DNA of 63,893 nucleotides from an uncultured Bacilli bacterium (GCA_934096405.1 CAKOLW010000005.1:1-63893); one strand, 5' to 3'; positions 51,240 through 59,911 are shown, counted from the first letter of the stretch. Translations and numbers: made by a program. The notes: a model not told the origin generated them from the letters alone.

Positions 51240-53149
51240 TGAAAAAAATATTTAATTGGACAATTGGAAGTTTTTTTAAAACTTTAGGTAGAATTATATC
51301 ATATTTATTTATTGGTGGAGTCTTATTTTATATTGCTTCTAAATATGATTTGTTAAGTTTTGCAAAATTAGACGCTAGTACTTTTTCATTTACTTATGAT
51401 TATGATCAAGATATGTTAGATAAATTACCTTCAAAATGGTTTGGTTCAAATGGTTGGTTATCTAGAGTTAGTAATTTTCTTAATTATCAAAGAGATTCTA
51501 TCTGGATTTCTAAAGATACTATTTATTTTATTAAAGGTACTTATAGTAGTATGACTACTAATCAAATTCGTTTATATGTTACTTATGATGATGTAGATTT
51601 TAAATATTCTTTAAAGCTAACAGGTGCTAAAATATATGCCATTTCTACTGAAACAGAATTAAATAATTTTATTAAAAATTACAAATATAATTATTCTAGT
51701 TTAGATTATCAAACTTCTATTGATTTAAGTTGTAATACTTCTGAGTCTATTATTGGTTCTGATTTTTCTGGACCAAAATGTGATAAATTCTTACTGCCTT
51801 TTTATAGAAATGGAGTCACTTATTTTATTTATAATGATACTTCATTTTATAATCTTAATTTTTTTGGTATTCCTATAATAGGTTCTGATTCTTTTGGTTT
51901 AGAAGATGAAATGAATATTTTTCTTTATGATAAATATGGTTTTGATAAACCTGATCTTAATAAACTAAAATATGTTTACAATAATGCTATAATTCTTGAT
52001 ACAGACAATCTTAATAATGCTACATCTACTTTTTCAATTAATCTTTTAGATAATAAAGAACCTATTATTAAATCTTTTCAATATTATGGCTTAGTTAATG
52101 ATAATGGCTTATATCATTATGAATTATTAGATAATATAACTGACTTTGATTATACTACTACTTTTACTAATAAAAAATTTACATTTTCTTTTAATACTAA
52201 TGCATTTACTTATACTGATATTTCTACTTATGAAAAGATTTATGTTAAAATTAATTATCAAGAACCTTTTAAACATACAAATAATGGCTTTACTTATACT
52301 TTAGGTACACAATATACTTATCAAATTATACTTAATACCTTATGTGATGATTGTGTTTTCCTTTCTTTAGATTCTTCTGGTAAAAACACTTATGTTTTTA
52401 GTAATAGTGACTCTAGTAAAAATACTTTATTTTATTACTCTATTATTCAAGAAAATAAAATAGTATATAATCAACCTAGTTTTATTGATTTAGCTAATAA
52501 AACTTTAATAAATTCCGATTTAACTATAAAAACATATGATACTTTTTATGGTTCTATTAATCAGCTTATTTTTAACTCTTATAATATTGGTTCTAATACT
52601 GGATTAATAATGAATCTTTATATGAATGATATGAGCAAGATGTATAACCTTTCGGGAGCATATCAGATTATCTATTTTATTTCTCCTAATTTGTATTGGG
52701 GTAATGGTGTTTATACAACAGATAGAAATCAGGTTAGTTATGATTATATTGATTCTGACGGCAATCATCAAAATGGCACTATTTCAGGAGATTTTACTAA
52801 CTCATTAAGTGACTATGATATTTCTGCTAAGTTTAACATTATTAAAGGCATTATTTCTGATGATTTTTATGGACTATCAGGAGTCATATTAAAACCTTTG
52901 GACCATATTAAAACTTTATCTACTAAAGTTTGTAGTCCAATAATATTACCTATTCCATTTACTGAAAAAAATATATCAATTCCTTGTTTTTCTACAATTT
53001 ATAATACATATGTTAAGGATTTAATTGATATATGGCACATTGTTTTATATGGAATAGTTAGTTATGGTATTGGTCTTAATTTATTTAAGACAATAAAAAA
53101 TGCAATAGAGCCTTCTGATGAAGATAATATAGAGGTGATTGATTTATGA
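51239..53149 (+). CDS. Large anchored protein, tip/adsorption (pIII-like) candidate
   Basis: 636 residues. N-terminal helix (about 16-36), a roughly 550-residue external part rich in Tyr, Asn, Ser and Thr with CDDC-type cysteine pairs, and a C-terminal helix (about 600-622). No signal cleavage site is obvious. The largest element protein, located where pIII lies. Its middle (about 51.9-53.0 kb) is more pyrimidine-rich in codons than host genes. Overlaps the next gene by ATGA. Confidence 0.7.
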   Translation: MKKIFNWTIGSFFKTLGRIISYLFIGGVLFYIASKYDLLSFAKLDASTFSFTYDYDQDMLDKLPSKWFGSNGWLSRVSNFLNYQRDSIWISKDTIYFIKGTYSSMTTNQIRLYVTYDDVDFKYSLKLTGAKIYAISTETELNNFIKNYKYNYSSLDYQTSIDLSCNTSESIIGSDFSGPKCDKFLLPFYRNGVTYFIYNDTSFYNLNFFGIPIIGSDSFGLEDEMNIFLYDKYGFDKPDLNKLKYVYNNAIILDTDNLNNATSTFSINLLDNKEPIIKSFQYYGLVNDNGLYHYELLDNITDFDYTTTFTNKKFTFSFNTNAFTYTDISTYEKIYVKINYQEPFKHTNNGFTYTLGTQYTYQIILNTLCDDCVFLSLDSSGKNTYVFSNSDSSKNTLFYYSIIQENKIVYNQPSFIDLANKTLINSDLTIKTYDTFYGSINQLIFNSYNIGSNTGLIMNLYMNDMSKMYNLSGAYQIIYFISPNLYWGNGVYTTDRNQVSYDYIDSDGNHQNGTISGDFTNSLSDYDISAKFNIIKGIISDDFYGLSGVILKPLDHIKTLSTKVCSPIILPIPFTEKNISIPCFSTIYNTYVKDLIDIWHIVLYGIVSYGIGLNLFKTIKNAIEPSDEDNIEVIDL

Positions 53150-53451
53150 CAACTTTAATAAATTCTACTTTAAATGTATTGTTTTCTTTAATTTCTACAT
53201 TTTTAAAAATAATTTTAGCACCTATTGATACTTTGATTATGAATGGATTACCTGATGTAGAAATACTTATAGAAAAATTATCTGACTTTCTTGTTTTGTG
53301 TATTGCTTTTGTTGGTTGGGTAATTGACGCTTTGGCTATACCTTCTGGAGTAATTACTCTTATAGTTTCATACTTTACTTTAAAATATAGTATATTATTA
53401 ATTTCTATTCCGATAAAAATTGTGATAAGGTGGGTGAAAACTTTAAAATGA
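53146..53451 (+). CDS. pVI-like membrane protein
   Basis: 101 residues with three hydrophobic segments (about 12-32, 45-66, 68-92) and basic end RWVKTLK. Size, hydrophobicity and place between pIII-like and pI/Zot genes match inovirus gene VI. Overlaps both neighbours. Confidence 0.72.
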   Translation: MTTLINSTLNVLFSLISTFLKIILAPIDTLIMNGLPDVEILIEKLSDFLVLCIAFVGWVIDALAIPSGVITLIVSYFTLKYSILLISIPIKIVIRWVKTLK

Positions 53452-54110
53452 TAGGTTTATTTTTAATGTTATTAATTTTTATATTATTATATCTAATTTT
53501 TATAAAAAAAATAAAAATTAAGTTTAAGACTTTTTTTAAAAAAGGCTTTAAAGTTGCTCGTGGTTCATTTGGTGTTTATTGTTATTGTGGCAAACAAGGT
53601 AGTGGTAAAACCTATTCCGTTGTAGAATTTTTGAGAGAAAATTCGGATTTACCGATTTATGCAAATATTAATACAATAACTGGAGTTGATTATACTTATT
53701 TTGAAGGCTTCGAAGAATTATTAAAACTCCGTGATAAAACTGATTGTATTATTGTCTATGATGAAATATTTACTGCTTTAACAAAAAATTCTAGAATGAG
53801 TTCTGAAGTTTTATCATTTTTAAGTCAAATGAGAAAGCGAAGAATAATATTTTTAACTACTGCTCAGGAATGGTTAGAAATTAATATAACACTTCGTAGA
53901 TATTGTAGATATCAAATAGATTGCATGATGTTTAACTTCTTTGGATTATTTGGTATCTTAAAAAAGTCTTTTTATGACGCTGAACATATGAAGTGGAGTA
54001 ACGATGATAATGAGTATATAGCACCAATTATAAGTACAACTATTAGTAAAGCAAATCTAGTTGTCGCTAATTCGTACGACACTTTTGAGCAGATAAATAC
54101 ATCGAAATAA
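53448..54110 (+). CDS. Zot/pI-like morphogenesis ATPase
   Basis: 220 residues. N-terminal helix (MIGLFLMLLIFILLYLIFI), Walker A CGKQGSGKTYS, Walker B CIIVYDEIF, then SSEVLSFLSQMRKRRIIFLTTAQEWLEINITLRRYC, the conserved core of Zot-domain proteins that drive filamentous phage assembly and export. Most Zot proteins have the helix after the ATPase; here it is in front. ATG 53448 overlaps the stop of the pVI-like gene; an in-frame GTG lies at 53430. It is the best marker for an inovirus. Confidence 0.9.
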   Translation: MIGLFLMLLIFILLYLIFIKKIKIKFKTFFKKGFKVARGSFGVYCYCGKQGSGKTYSVVEFLRENSDLPIYANINTITGVDYTYFEGFEELLKLRDKTDCIIVYDEIFTALTKNSRMSSEVLSFLSQMRKRRIIFLTTAQEWLEINITLRRYCRYQIDCMMFNFFGLFGILKKSFYDAEHMKWSNDDNEYIAPIISTTISKANLVVANSYDTFEQINTSK

Positions 54111-54184
54111 AAAGTCAATGAAAAAACGGAATAAAAGCGAAGCGATTATGCCGGATTTGGAATTGTACTTTTTAAAGGTATAAA

Positions 54185-54355
54185 ATAATTGAAATATAAC
54201 TTCAAAAAACATTTTTTTTGAAGTTTACGCCCTACGGCGAGTAGATAAAAGTTTTTGTACCACTTTTTACAAAAAGTGGTAAATAAAATACAATTGGTCG
54301 ACCATATAGGGGGTGTACTACGACACCCCCTATGGGAGACTTGTGACATGTGACA
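54185..54355 (+). promoter_or_regulatory. Rolling-circle origin region with pMV158-type nick hairpin
   Basis: Noncoding 54111-54372 is packed with inverted repeats: a stem around 54200-54225, CGCC/GGCG, and CCACTTTTT/AAAAAGTGG. The key one has arms 54306-54316 and 54323-54333 (11 perfect pairs) and loop ACTACG. The segment TACTACGAC (54316-54324) is the nick sequence TACTACG/AC known for RepB of pMV158, placing the cut between 54322 and 54323. Two tandem TGTGACA repeats (54342-54348, 54349-54355) follow and may bind Rep. Confidence 0.85.
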
Positions 54356-54372
54356 AAAAAGGAGGAAATTTT

Positions 54373-54645
54373 ATGAAATATGCTAATAATAAAAATTATT
54401 ATAAGGAGGACAAAGATAATTTGAATAACAACCCTTTTAAGTATCGTTTGACTTATTGTGGCGCTTGTATTTATCAATTGACTAGAGGTAAGTATAAAGT
54501 TGTTTATCAGTGTTATAGTTTTTCAAGTATGTATAAATTTATACAAAAGAATAATATTAATTTAAAAGAAATTCATTTACCTTATATGACTTTAAATGAT
54601 TTTTTAAGAGATTGGGCTACTTTTGAGGGGAATGATATAATATGA
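54373..54645 (+). CDS. 90-residue element protein preceding Rep
   Basis: ATG 54373 follows AAAGGAGGAAATTTT; the longer frame from 54313 runs through the origin hairpin and is rejected. MKYANNKNYYKEDKDNLNNN..., then LTYCGACIYQLTRGKYKVVYQCYSF. Soluble, unrecognised. It overlaps the rep start by 4 bp, so it may modulate Rep (copy-control or accessory protein). Confidence 0.6.
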   Translation: MKYANNKNYYKEDKDNLNNNPFKYRLTYCGACIYQLTRGKYKVVYQCYSFSSMYKFIQKNNINLKEIHLPYMTLNDFLRDWATFEGNDII

Positions 54646-55211
54646 AGAAAAATAGATATTGGGCGTTTGTACTTTATTTAGAAAGTGCTCCAGAAAATTG
54701 GAAAGAACTTTTACAATTAACGGGGTTATCAATTTGTATTAGTCCTTATCATGATAAGGACAAGAATCCTGACGGAACACCAAAAAAACCACACTATCAC
54801 ATCATTTTATGTTTTGGTGGACCGACAACCTTTAACAACGTTAAAACTATTACAGATAGTTTGAATCAACCTATACCGATTCCTTTACAACAGGTTAAAG
54901 GTTACTATAGATATTTAACACACAAAGATAACCCCGAAAAACATCAGTATAATGAATCTAATATAGAAACCTTAAATGGCTTTAATATAGATGATTATGT
55001 TGACCTTACATATAGTGAGGTAAATTCTATCTGTATATCTATTCAAAAACTCATTATAGATAATAATATACTTGAATATTCTGTATTACTTGATTATCTA
55101 TTACATAATGAGTTATTTACCGAACTTCAAGTTGCTAGTAATCATACATTGCTCTTTAATACTTATATTACTTCAAGAAGAAATAAAATAAAAAGTCAAG
55201 CATTAAAGTAA
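54642..55211 (+). CDS. rep: HUH-family replication initiator, Rep_2 (pMV158 RepB type)
   Basis: 189 residues. Opens NRYWAFVLYLESAPENW as Rep_2 proteins do, with SPYHDKDKNPDG (HxDK), the metal-binding HUH motif KKPHYHIILCF, and catalytic-tyrosine region VKGYYRYLTHKDNPEKHQY. It nicks the origin strand to start rolling-circle replication. Found beside a hairpin carrying the matching TACTACG/AC site. Inoviruses more often carry Rep of other families. Confidence 0.92.
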   Translation: MKKNRYWAFVLYLESAPENWKELLQLTGLSICISPYHDKDKNPDGTPKKPHYHIILCFGGPTTFNNVKTITDSLNQPIPIPLQQVKGYYRYLTHKDNPEKHQYNESNIETLNGFNIDDYVDLTYSEVNSICISIQKLIIDNNILEYSVLLDYLLHNELFTELQVASNHTLLFNTYITSRRNKIKSQALK

Positions 55212-55260
55212 TTTACAATTTAAATATTTAATGTTATATTAAATATGTGAAGTGTGGTGG

Positions 55261-55289
55261 TTGACATGAGTTAGAAAAATGTATATAAT
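55261..55289 (+). promoter_or_regulatory. Consensus promoter for the integrase
   Basis: TTGACA (55261-55266), exactly 17 bp, TATAAT (55284-55289), 30 bp before the integrase ATG. A small CACC/GGTG hairpin lies between. Confidence 0.8.
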
Positions 55290-55318
55290 ATTGCACCTGT
55301 AAAGGGGTGTGATAGATA

Positions 55319-56260
55319 ATGAACTTCAATGAAGTTTATTTAGAATATTTAAAATTTGCCGAAAAACAGCAAAAGAAACAAGGTTTTAATAGTTTGTTAA
55401 ACAATTTTAATTCAAGAATATTACCTTATTTTAAAGATATGAGGTTAGAAGATATTACAAGAGATGATATTGTTTCTTGGGAAAGTTATATTTTATCATT
55501 GGGGTTTAGAAACAATTATAATAGAAATCTTTATTATATGCTTAGTGGTTTCTTTACTTTCTGTCATAATAGATATAATTTTGATAAGACAATAATTAGT
55601 GATGTTGGATGTTTTAAAAAGATATATGAAAAAAAGAAAGAGGATTTTTACACTTTAAAAGAATTTAATCTCTTCATTAGTAATGTTGATGATTATATGT
55701 ATAAAACCTTTTTTATCTTCTTATTTTATACTGGAGTTCGTCCAGGGGAGGCAATGGCACTCAAATTAAGCGATTTTCAAGGCGATTATATCAATATTGA
55801 TAAAACTATTGACTCACATGGAAAACGTGAAATAGGTACTCCAAAAACATTCTCTAGCATTCGTAAAATTAAAATAGATAAATTTTTGAAACGAGATTTG
55901 AAACAATTAATAAAAAATTATTATAAGGAGGGTAGTGGAGATTTATTTCTCTTCGGTGGTTTGAAACCCTTAAGTCCTACTACAATCAATAGGCATAAAT
56001 TTAGTGCTTGTAATAGATGTGGTTTAAGACCGATTACCTTACATCAATTTAGACATAGTCATGCTACTTTATTATTAGATAAAGGCATTATGATTAATGA
56101 GATAAGTAAAAGGTTAGGACATTCTAAGGTATCAACCACATTAGATATTTATACTCATACTAATTCAACACAAGAAAAAAGAGTATATAATATACTCTGT
56201 TCCTCGAGATTTAATCTCAATAGTCTGTTAAACAATTTATTAAAACTTAATAAGTTTTAA
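55319..56260 (+). CDS. int: Tyrosine integrase
   Basis: 313 residues. SAM-like N-terminal core-binding domain, then catalytic residues in FYTGVRPGEAMALKLSD (Arg), TLHQFRHSHATLLLDKGI (HxxR) and RLGHSKVSTTLDIYTH (H and nucleophile Tyr). Inserts and excises the element at the tRNA-Gly end; its stop is 4 bp before attR. ATG after GGGGTG. Confidence 0.95.
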   Translation: MNFNEVYLEYLKFAEKQQKKQGFNSLLNNFNSRILPYFKDMRLEDITRDDIVSWESYILSLGFRNNYNRNLYYMLSGFFTFCHNRYNFDKTIISDVGCFKKIYEKKKEDFYTLKEFNLFISNVDDYMYKTFFIFLFYTGVRPGEAMALKLSDFQGDYINIDKTIDSHGKREIGTPKTFSSIRKIKIDKFLKRDLKQLIKNYYKEGSGDLFLFGGLKPLSPTTINRHKFSACNRCGLRPITLHQFRHSHATLLLDKGIMINEISKRLGHSKVSTTLDIYTHTNSTQEKRVYNILCSSRFNLNSLLNNLLKLNKF

Positions 56261-56263
56261 CCT

Positions 56264-56285
56264 ATTTGGAGCAGGTGATGGGAAT
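56264..56285. repeat. attR: 22-bp direct repeat in tRNA-Gly
   Basis: Same sequence as 48700-48721. Supplies the CCA end and T-arm strand of the tRNA so that the tRNA stays intact after insertion. Confidence 0.9.
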
Positions 56286-56340
56286 CGGACCCACGTTATT
56301 AGCTTGGAAGGCTAGAGTTCTACCATTAAACTACACCTGC
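56267..56340 (-). tRNA. tRNA-Gly (TCC anticodon)
   Basis: Minus-strand cloverleaf with encoded CCA: acceptor GCAGGTG/CACCTGC, anticodon loop CTTCCAA with TCC (56306-56308), T-arm GTGGG-TCCGATT-CCCAT. Its 3' end is the attachment site of the inovirus-like element. Confidence 0.95.
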
Positions 56341-56442
56341 GTAATTAACATTTATAATTCTACTAAAACTTTTTGGCTTTGTCAATATTTTAATTGAAAA
56401 AAAGTTTAAAATATGTTAACATTTAATTAGGGTGATACGATT

Positions 56443-56949
56443 GTGAAAAAGAAGAAAATTACATTTAAAAATTATGCTTATTTGCTTTTAATATTAATAT
56501 TGGTTGTTGCTTTAACATTTTATATAAGGTCTTGGTATAATACTTATAAAGCGGAAAAATTGGAGACAAGTCCTATGGAGAATGTAGTAGAGAAGATAGA
56601 TATAAATGAGATTAGAGTGACTGTTTCTGAAATGAATGAAGTGCTTTTATATTTTGGTTATTTGAAAAATGAAAAAATACACTTTATGGAACAAAGAATA
56701 TTAAATTTTTTAAAGAAAGAAGATTTGACAAGTAAATTAATTTATGTAGATGCAACTGAGTACATGAGTAATAATGAATATAAAAATATAATTAGTCAAG
56801 CATTTCCTGATAGTGAAATAGAGCCAGTTTTACCAATGATATTATATGTAAAGAGTGGTAAAGTAATAGATAATATAAAACCTGAATATGGTTTAATACA
56901 AACTTATCAAATAAAAGATTTAATAGATAAATATGATTTAAGCAATTAA
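56443..56949 (+). CDS. Membrane-anchored thioredoxin-like protein
   Basis: 168 residues. Basic start, one helix (about 10-27), then an outside domain resembling a thioredoxin fold (VYVDATEYMSNN..., VLPMILYVKSGKVIDNI) but with no CxxC, so redox activity is doubtful. GTG start after GGGTGAT. Ends at the bidirectional terminator. Confidence 0.6.
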   Translation: MKKKKITFKNYAYLLLILILVVALTFYIRSWYNTYKAEKLETSPMENVVEKIDINEIRVTVSEMNEVLLYFGYLKNEKIHFMEQRILNFLKKEDLTSKLIYVDATEYMSNNEYKNIISQAFPDSEIEPVLPMILYVKSGKVIDNIKPEYGLIQTYQIKDLIDKYDLSN

Positions 56950-56981
56950 AAAACATTTAAGTTTTATTCTTAAATGTTTTT
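56950..56981. terminator. Bidirectional terminator
   Basis: AAAACATTTAAG (56950-56961) pairs with CTTAAATGTTTT (56969-56980), flanked by A and T runs, between converging genes. Confidence 0.85.
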
Positions 56982-58203
56982 ATATTCTATCAAATTCGTT
57001 TTTACTTTTTAAAATTACTAGTGTTATTAATGCAACGGCTAACATACATGAACCAGCAATAATGTATTCAGCAATTCCTGTTTGAGGATTAACTATTTTT
57101 TCACCAAGAATCATTATTTGTGGACTACATTCTTGATCATCTACTAAATTATCAGCTGGATAGGAATCATTAATTGTTACTGAAGAATTACCTATAATAG
57201 TTGTACCATTTACTTTAACTTGTCTATTTGTTCTTAAAGTAATTTTATCTACTAAAGTAGAATCAACAACATCTTTTATTTTTAAATAATAAGATAATGT
57301 TTCTTTTTTGTTAGATTCGATAGTATCAGCTTTCCATGTAACTTTTCCATCTGCATAATTTGCTATTCCAGTTGTTGGTTTAACTTCAACTATATCAAAG
57401 TTATCAATTATATAACTATCAAATGATACAGTAGTTTCCATGTTATTTTTAGCTCTAGGCATTAAACTTTCTACTACAGTTGCTGCGTTAAGTGTATTAA
57501 GATTTGTACTTACAACATCAACTCTTGCTGTAGCAGTACTAAATATATTATTGAAATTAGTTTTATCAGTCATATCAATATTATAAGCATAAATTTGAAT
57601 ACCACTGCTAGTATAAGATTCAACTTTTGATTTTAATGCAGTTACATCAACTTCATTTAAAGTACCTAAATTATTTACAACTAATATTATAACTTTAGTT
57701 CCGTTTGATGAACTAAGCTCTCCAGCTGCTTTTTCTAAGCTATCAAATATTTCTCCATTATTACTACTAGAAGCTGTAGTTTTAACATTATTTAAATTAC
57801 TTTCAATTTTTGTAGTATCTAATGGATTTAAAGTTGTCTCATTATTTGTTGTTACAGCTACGCCTTGTCTTACAGCATTTCTTCCTTCCAATAAATTTGC
57901 ACTAGTTTTTAAAGAGTCAATAACATTAGCTTTAATACCTGACATTGTACTACTGTTATCAATAACGTACATAACATCAATATCTTTAGAGTTGTCAATT
58001 ACAATATCAATTGCAACTTTACCATTTGCTAAATCAGATTTTTCTGTATTAATGGTGTTTAATATATTAGCACCATCACTACTTAATACCTTTTTAGCAA
58101 AGTTTTCTTTAACTACTTTTACGCTGTTATTAGCGGCATTTAATGTGCTGACTCCTAGCAAAACACTCAATAGAAGTGTGCTTACTAATAATCCTTTTTT
58201 CAT
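56980..58203 (-). CDS. VWA-domain surface protein with NPQTG sorting signal
   Basis: 407 residues. Signal peptide MKKGLLVSTLLLSVLLGVSTLNA, von Willebrand A domain with MIDAS-like DVMYVIDNSSTMSG (DxSxS variant), a second beta region (TVSFDSYIIDNFDIVEVKP), then NPQTG followed by a hydrophobic stretch (AEYIIAGSCMLAVALITLVIL) and KSKNEFDR: a cell-wall sorting signal. NP-type motifs suit class B sortases, and one is encoded divergently next door. Confidence 0.88.
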   Translation of the reverse strand: MKKGLLVSTLLLSVLLGVSTLNAANNSVKVVKENFAKKVLSSDGANILNTINTEKSDLANGKVAIDIVIDNSKDIDVMYVIDNSSTMSGIKANVIDSLKTSANLLEGRNAVRQGVAVTTNNETTLNPLDTTKIESNLNNVKTTASSSNNGEIFDSLEKAAGELSSSNGTKVIILVVNNLGTLNEVDVTALKSKVESYTSSGIQIYAYNIDMTDKTNFNNIFSTATARVDVVSTNLNTLNAATVVESLMPRAKNNMETTVSFDSYIIDNFDIVEVKPTTGIANYADGKVTWKADTIESNKKETLSYYLKIKDVVDSTLVDKITLRTNRQVKVNGTTIIGNSSVTINDSYPADNLVDDQECSPQIMILGEKIVNPQTGIAEYIIAGSCMLAVALITLVILKSKNEFDRI

Positions 58204-58324
58204 TTTTTCCTCCTTATCATAATCTAATTATATCATGTCATTTTGTAAATTTAAAGAATTTTGTTATATTTTTTCTTTATAAACGTAATTATTTATGCTA
58301 AACTTAGACTAGGAGAGAGTTGTT

Positions 58325-59911
58325 ATGAAATTAATTAGTTTAATAATAAATAATAATACTGCTATTGTAGAGATAATTAATAAACGTTTTAGTAGAGATA
58401 TTAACAATAATGTTATGAATAACAATACTCTTTTATATACTTCATATTTTATAAGAAAGAATAAAGAAGTAATTAATGAAATATTAGAAATTAAGTATAT
58501 AGAAAATTATATATATAAAGATTTTGAAAGCTTTTATGTATTAGGTAGTATAGTAAGTGGGAGTAGTGTAACTTTTGATATAGAAGAATCTCTTACTGTT
58601 AAGGCTTGTAATATATTAGTTAGTATGAAAAGACTTAAATATGTAAAATGTTATTTTATGCCTAGTGATTATGTTCATAAATTAGCAGAAAAAAATATTT
58701 CAGTTAATTTTACTAATGATTATAGTTTTACTAGTGATTTTATAAATAGTAATGGATTTAAAAATTTAAAAAGTTTATATTATAAAAAAATTATTTATTT
58801 TTATAGAGAAGAGGATGTTTATAATAATTTAGAAGATTTTTTGAGAGTAAATATTTCTTTGAAAGTTATACATTTATATTTTTATTCTACTAAATCTATA
58901 AAATATATTACTGAAGAATTAACTAAGTATAAAGAAAATGAAGTTAATATTTATATACATCTTAATGATTTTAATAAAGAAACTATTAAAAATGATGTTA
59001 ATAACTTAAGAGATATTAACAAAAAATTTAATAAAAAAGATAAAAAAATAAAGATTATATATAGTAATGATTTTTTTAATAACAATATTTTTAAAGAACT
59101 TACTTTAAATACTATTAAATTATGTTTAGTGTTAATTATGTATTTGGGATTAATATTAATTATATCTAATAAATATCATGAATATTTGGCTCTTGTAGAA
59201 CTTAGAAAATTGGAAATGTCTTTAATAGAAAATAATAGTCAAGTAAATGACAATATAGATGAAATAGATGATATACAAGAAATAGTGGAACCTGAGCCAG
59301 ATAATAATGAAGAACCAGTTGATGAAGAACCTAAGTATGTAAACTATTATGCAAATATACCGACAACTTTTGACAAACTTTTACAAATTAATAAAAATGT
59401 AGTGGGATGGGTAACTGTTAATAATACTAAGGCTAATTATCCTGTTTTACAAGGTCCTTATAATGAATTTTATAATACTCATGATATTTATGATAGAGAA
59501 GTAATTACTGGATGGATTTATATGGATTCTAGAAATAATAGTAAAGAGTTAGATCAAAATACTATAATTTATGGACATAATTTAATAAGTGGGTATATGT
59601 TTGGAGATTTAAAGAGTACTACTAATTATAGTTGGTATACTAATCCAGAAAATAAATATATTACTTTTAATACATTAGATAGAGAAATGAAATGGGAGAT
59701 TTTTTCTATATACAGAATAGATTATACTACTGATTATTTAAAGACTAATTTCTTTAATGATAAACAGTATAATGAATTTATAGATTTAATTAAAAATAGA
59801 AGTATATATAATTTTAATGTTAATGTTAATCCAACTGATAAAATATTGACTTTATCTACTTGTTCAGGTAGTTCTAGAAGATTAGTAATTCATGCAAAAT
59901 TAGTAAATTAA
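58325..59911 (+). CDS. srtB: Class B sortase with large N-terminal cytoplasmic domain
   Basis: 528 residues. The C-terminal domain (about 345-528) has FDKLLQINKNVVGWVTVNNTKANYPVLQG, YGHNLISGYMFGDL (catalytic His), TLSTCSG (catalytic Cys) and SSRRLVIHAKL (catalytic Arg). A helix lies at about 258-280 and an acidic linker at 300-335. The first roughly 255 residues are predicted inside the cell and match nothing I know; SrtB is normally about 250 residues in total. Divergent from its likely substrate gene (NPQTG). Confidence 0.9.
   Translation: MKLISLIINNNTAIVEIINKRFSRDINNNVMNNNTLLYTSYFIRKNKEVINEILEIKYIENYIYKDFESFYVLGSIVSGSSVTFDIEESLTVKACNILVSMKRLKYVKCYFMPSDYVHKLAEKNISVNFTNDYSFTSDFINSNGFKNLKSLYYKKIIYFYREEDVYNNLEDFLRVNISLKVIHLYFYSTKSIKYITEELTKYKENEVNIYIHLNDFNKETIKNDVNNLRDINKKFNKKDKKIKIIYSNDFFNNNIFKELTLNTIKLCLVLIMYLGLILIISNKYHEYLALVELRKLEMSLIENNSQVNDNIDEIDDIQEIVEPEPDNNEEPVDEEPKYVNYYANIPTTFDKLLQINKNVVGWVTVNNTKANYPVLQGPYNEFYNTHDIYDREVITGWIYMDSRNNSKELDQNTIIYGHNLISGYMFGDLKSTTNYSWYTNPENKYITFNTLDREMKWEIFSIYRIDYTTDYLKTNFFNDKQYNEFIDLIKNRSIYNFNVNVNPTDKILTLSTCSGSSRRLVIHAKLVN

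Larger units (their letters stand above)
48700..56285. mobile_element. Integrated inovirus-like (filamentous phage) element, 7.56 kb
   Basis: Bounded by identical 22-bp repeats (48700-48721 and 56264-56285), the right one being the 3' end of tRNA-Gly. In order: two early small genes, terminator, small soluble protein, two coat proteins, terminator, two small proteins, signal-peptide protein, 636-residue tip-protein candidate, 101-residue membrane protein, Zot-like ATPase, origin hairpin, small protein, HUH Rep, tyrosine integrase. This follows the inovirus order (coat, terminator, minor coat/adsorption, pVI-like, pI/Zot). There is no secretin, as expected for a cell without an outer membrane. 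Confidence 0.9.

Noticed and set aside
54313..54372. 20-codon N-terminal extension of the gene preceding rep
   Set aside because: It starts inside the nick hairpin; AAAGGAGG and ATG 54373 give the better start.
54146..54477. Minus-strand ORFs across the origin region and the gene after it
   Set aside because: They read through inverted repeats of the replication origin and the antisense of a gene with a strong ribosome site; no ribosome site or family of their own.
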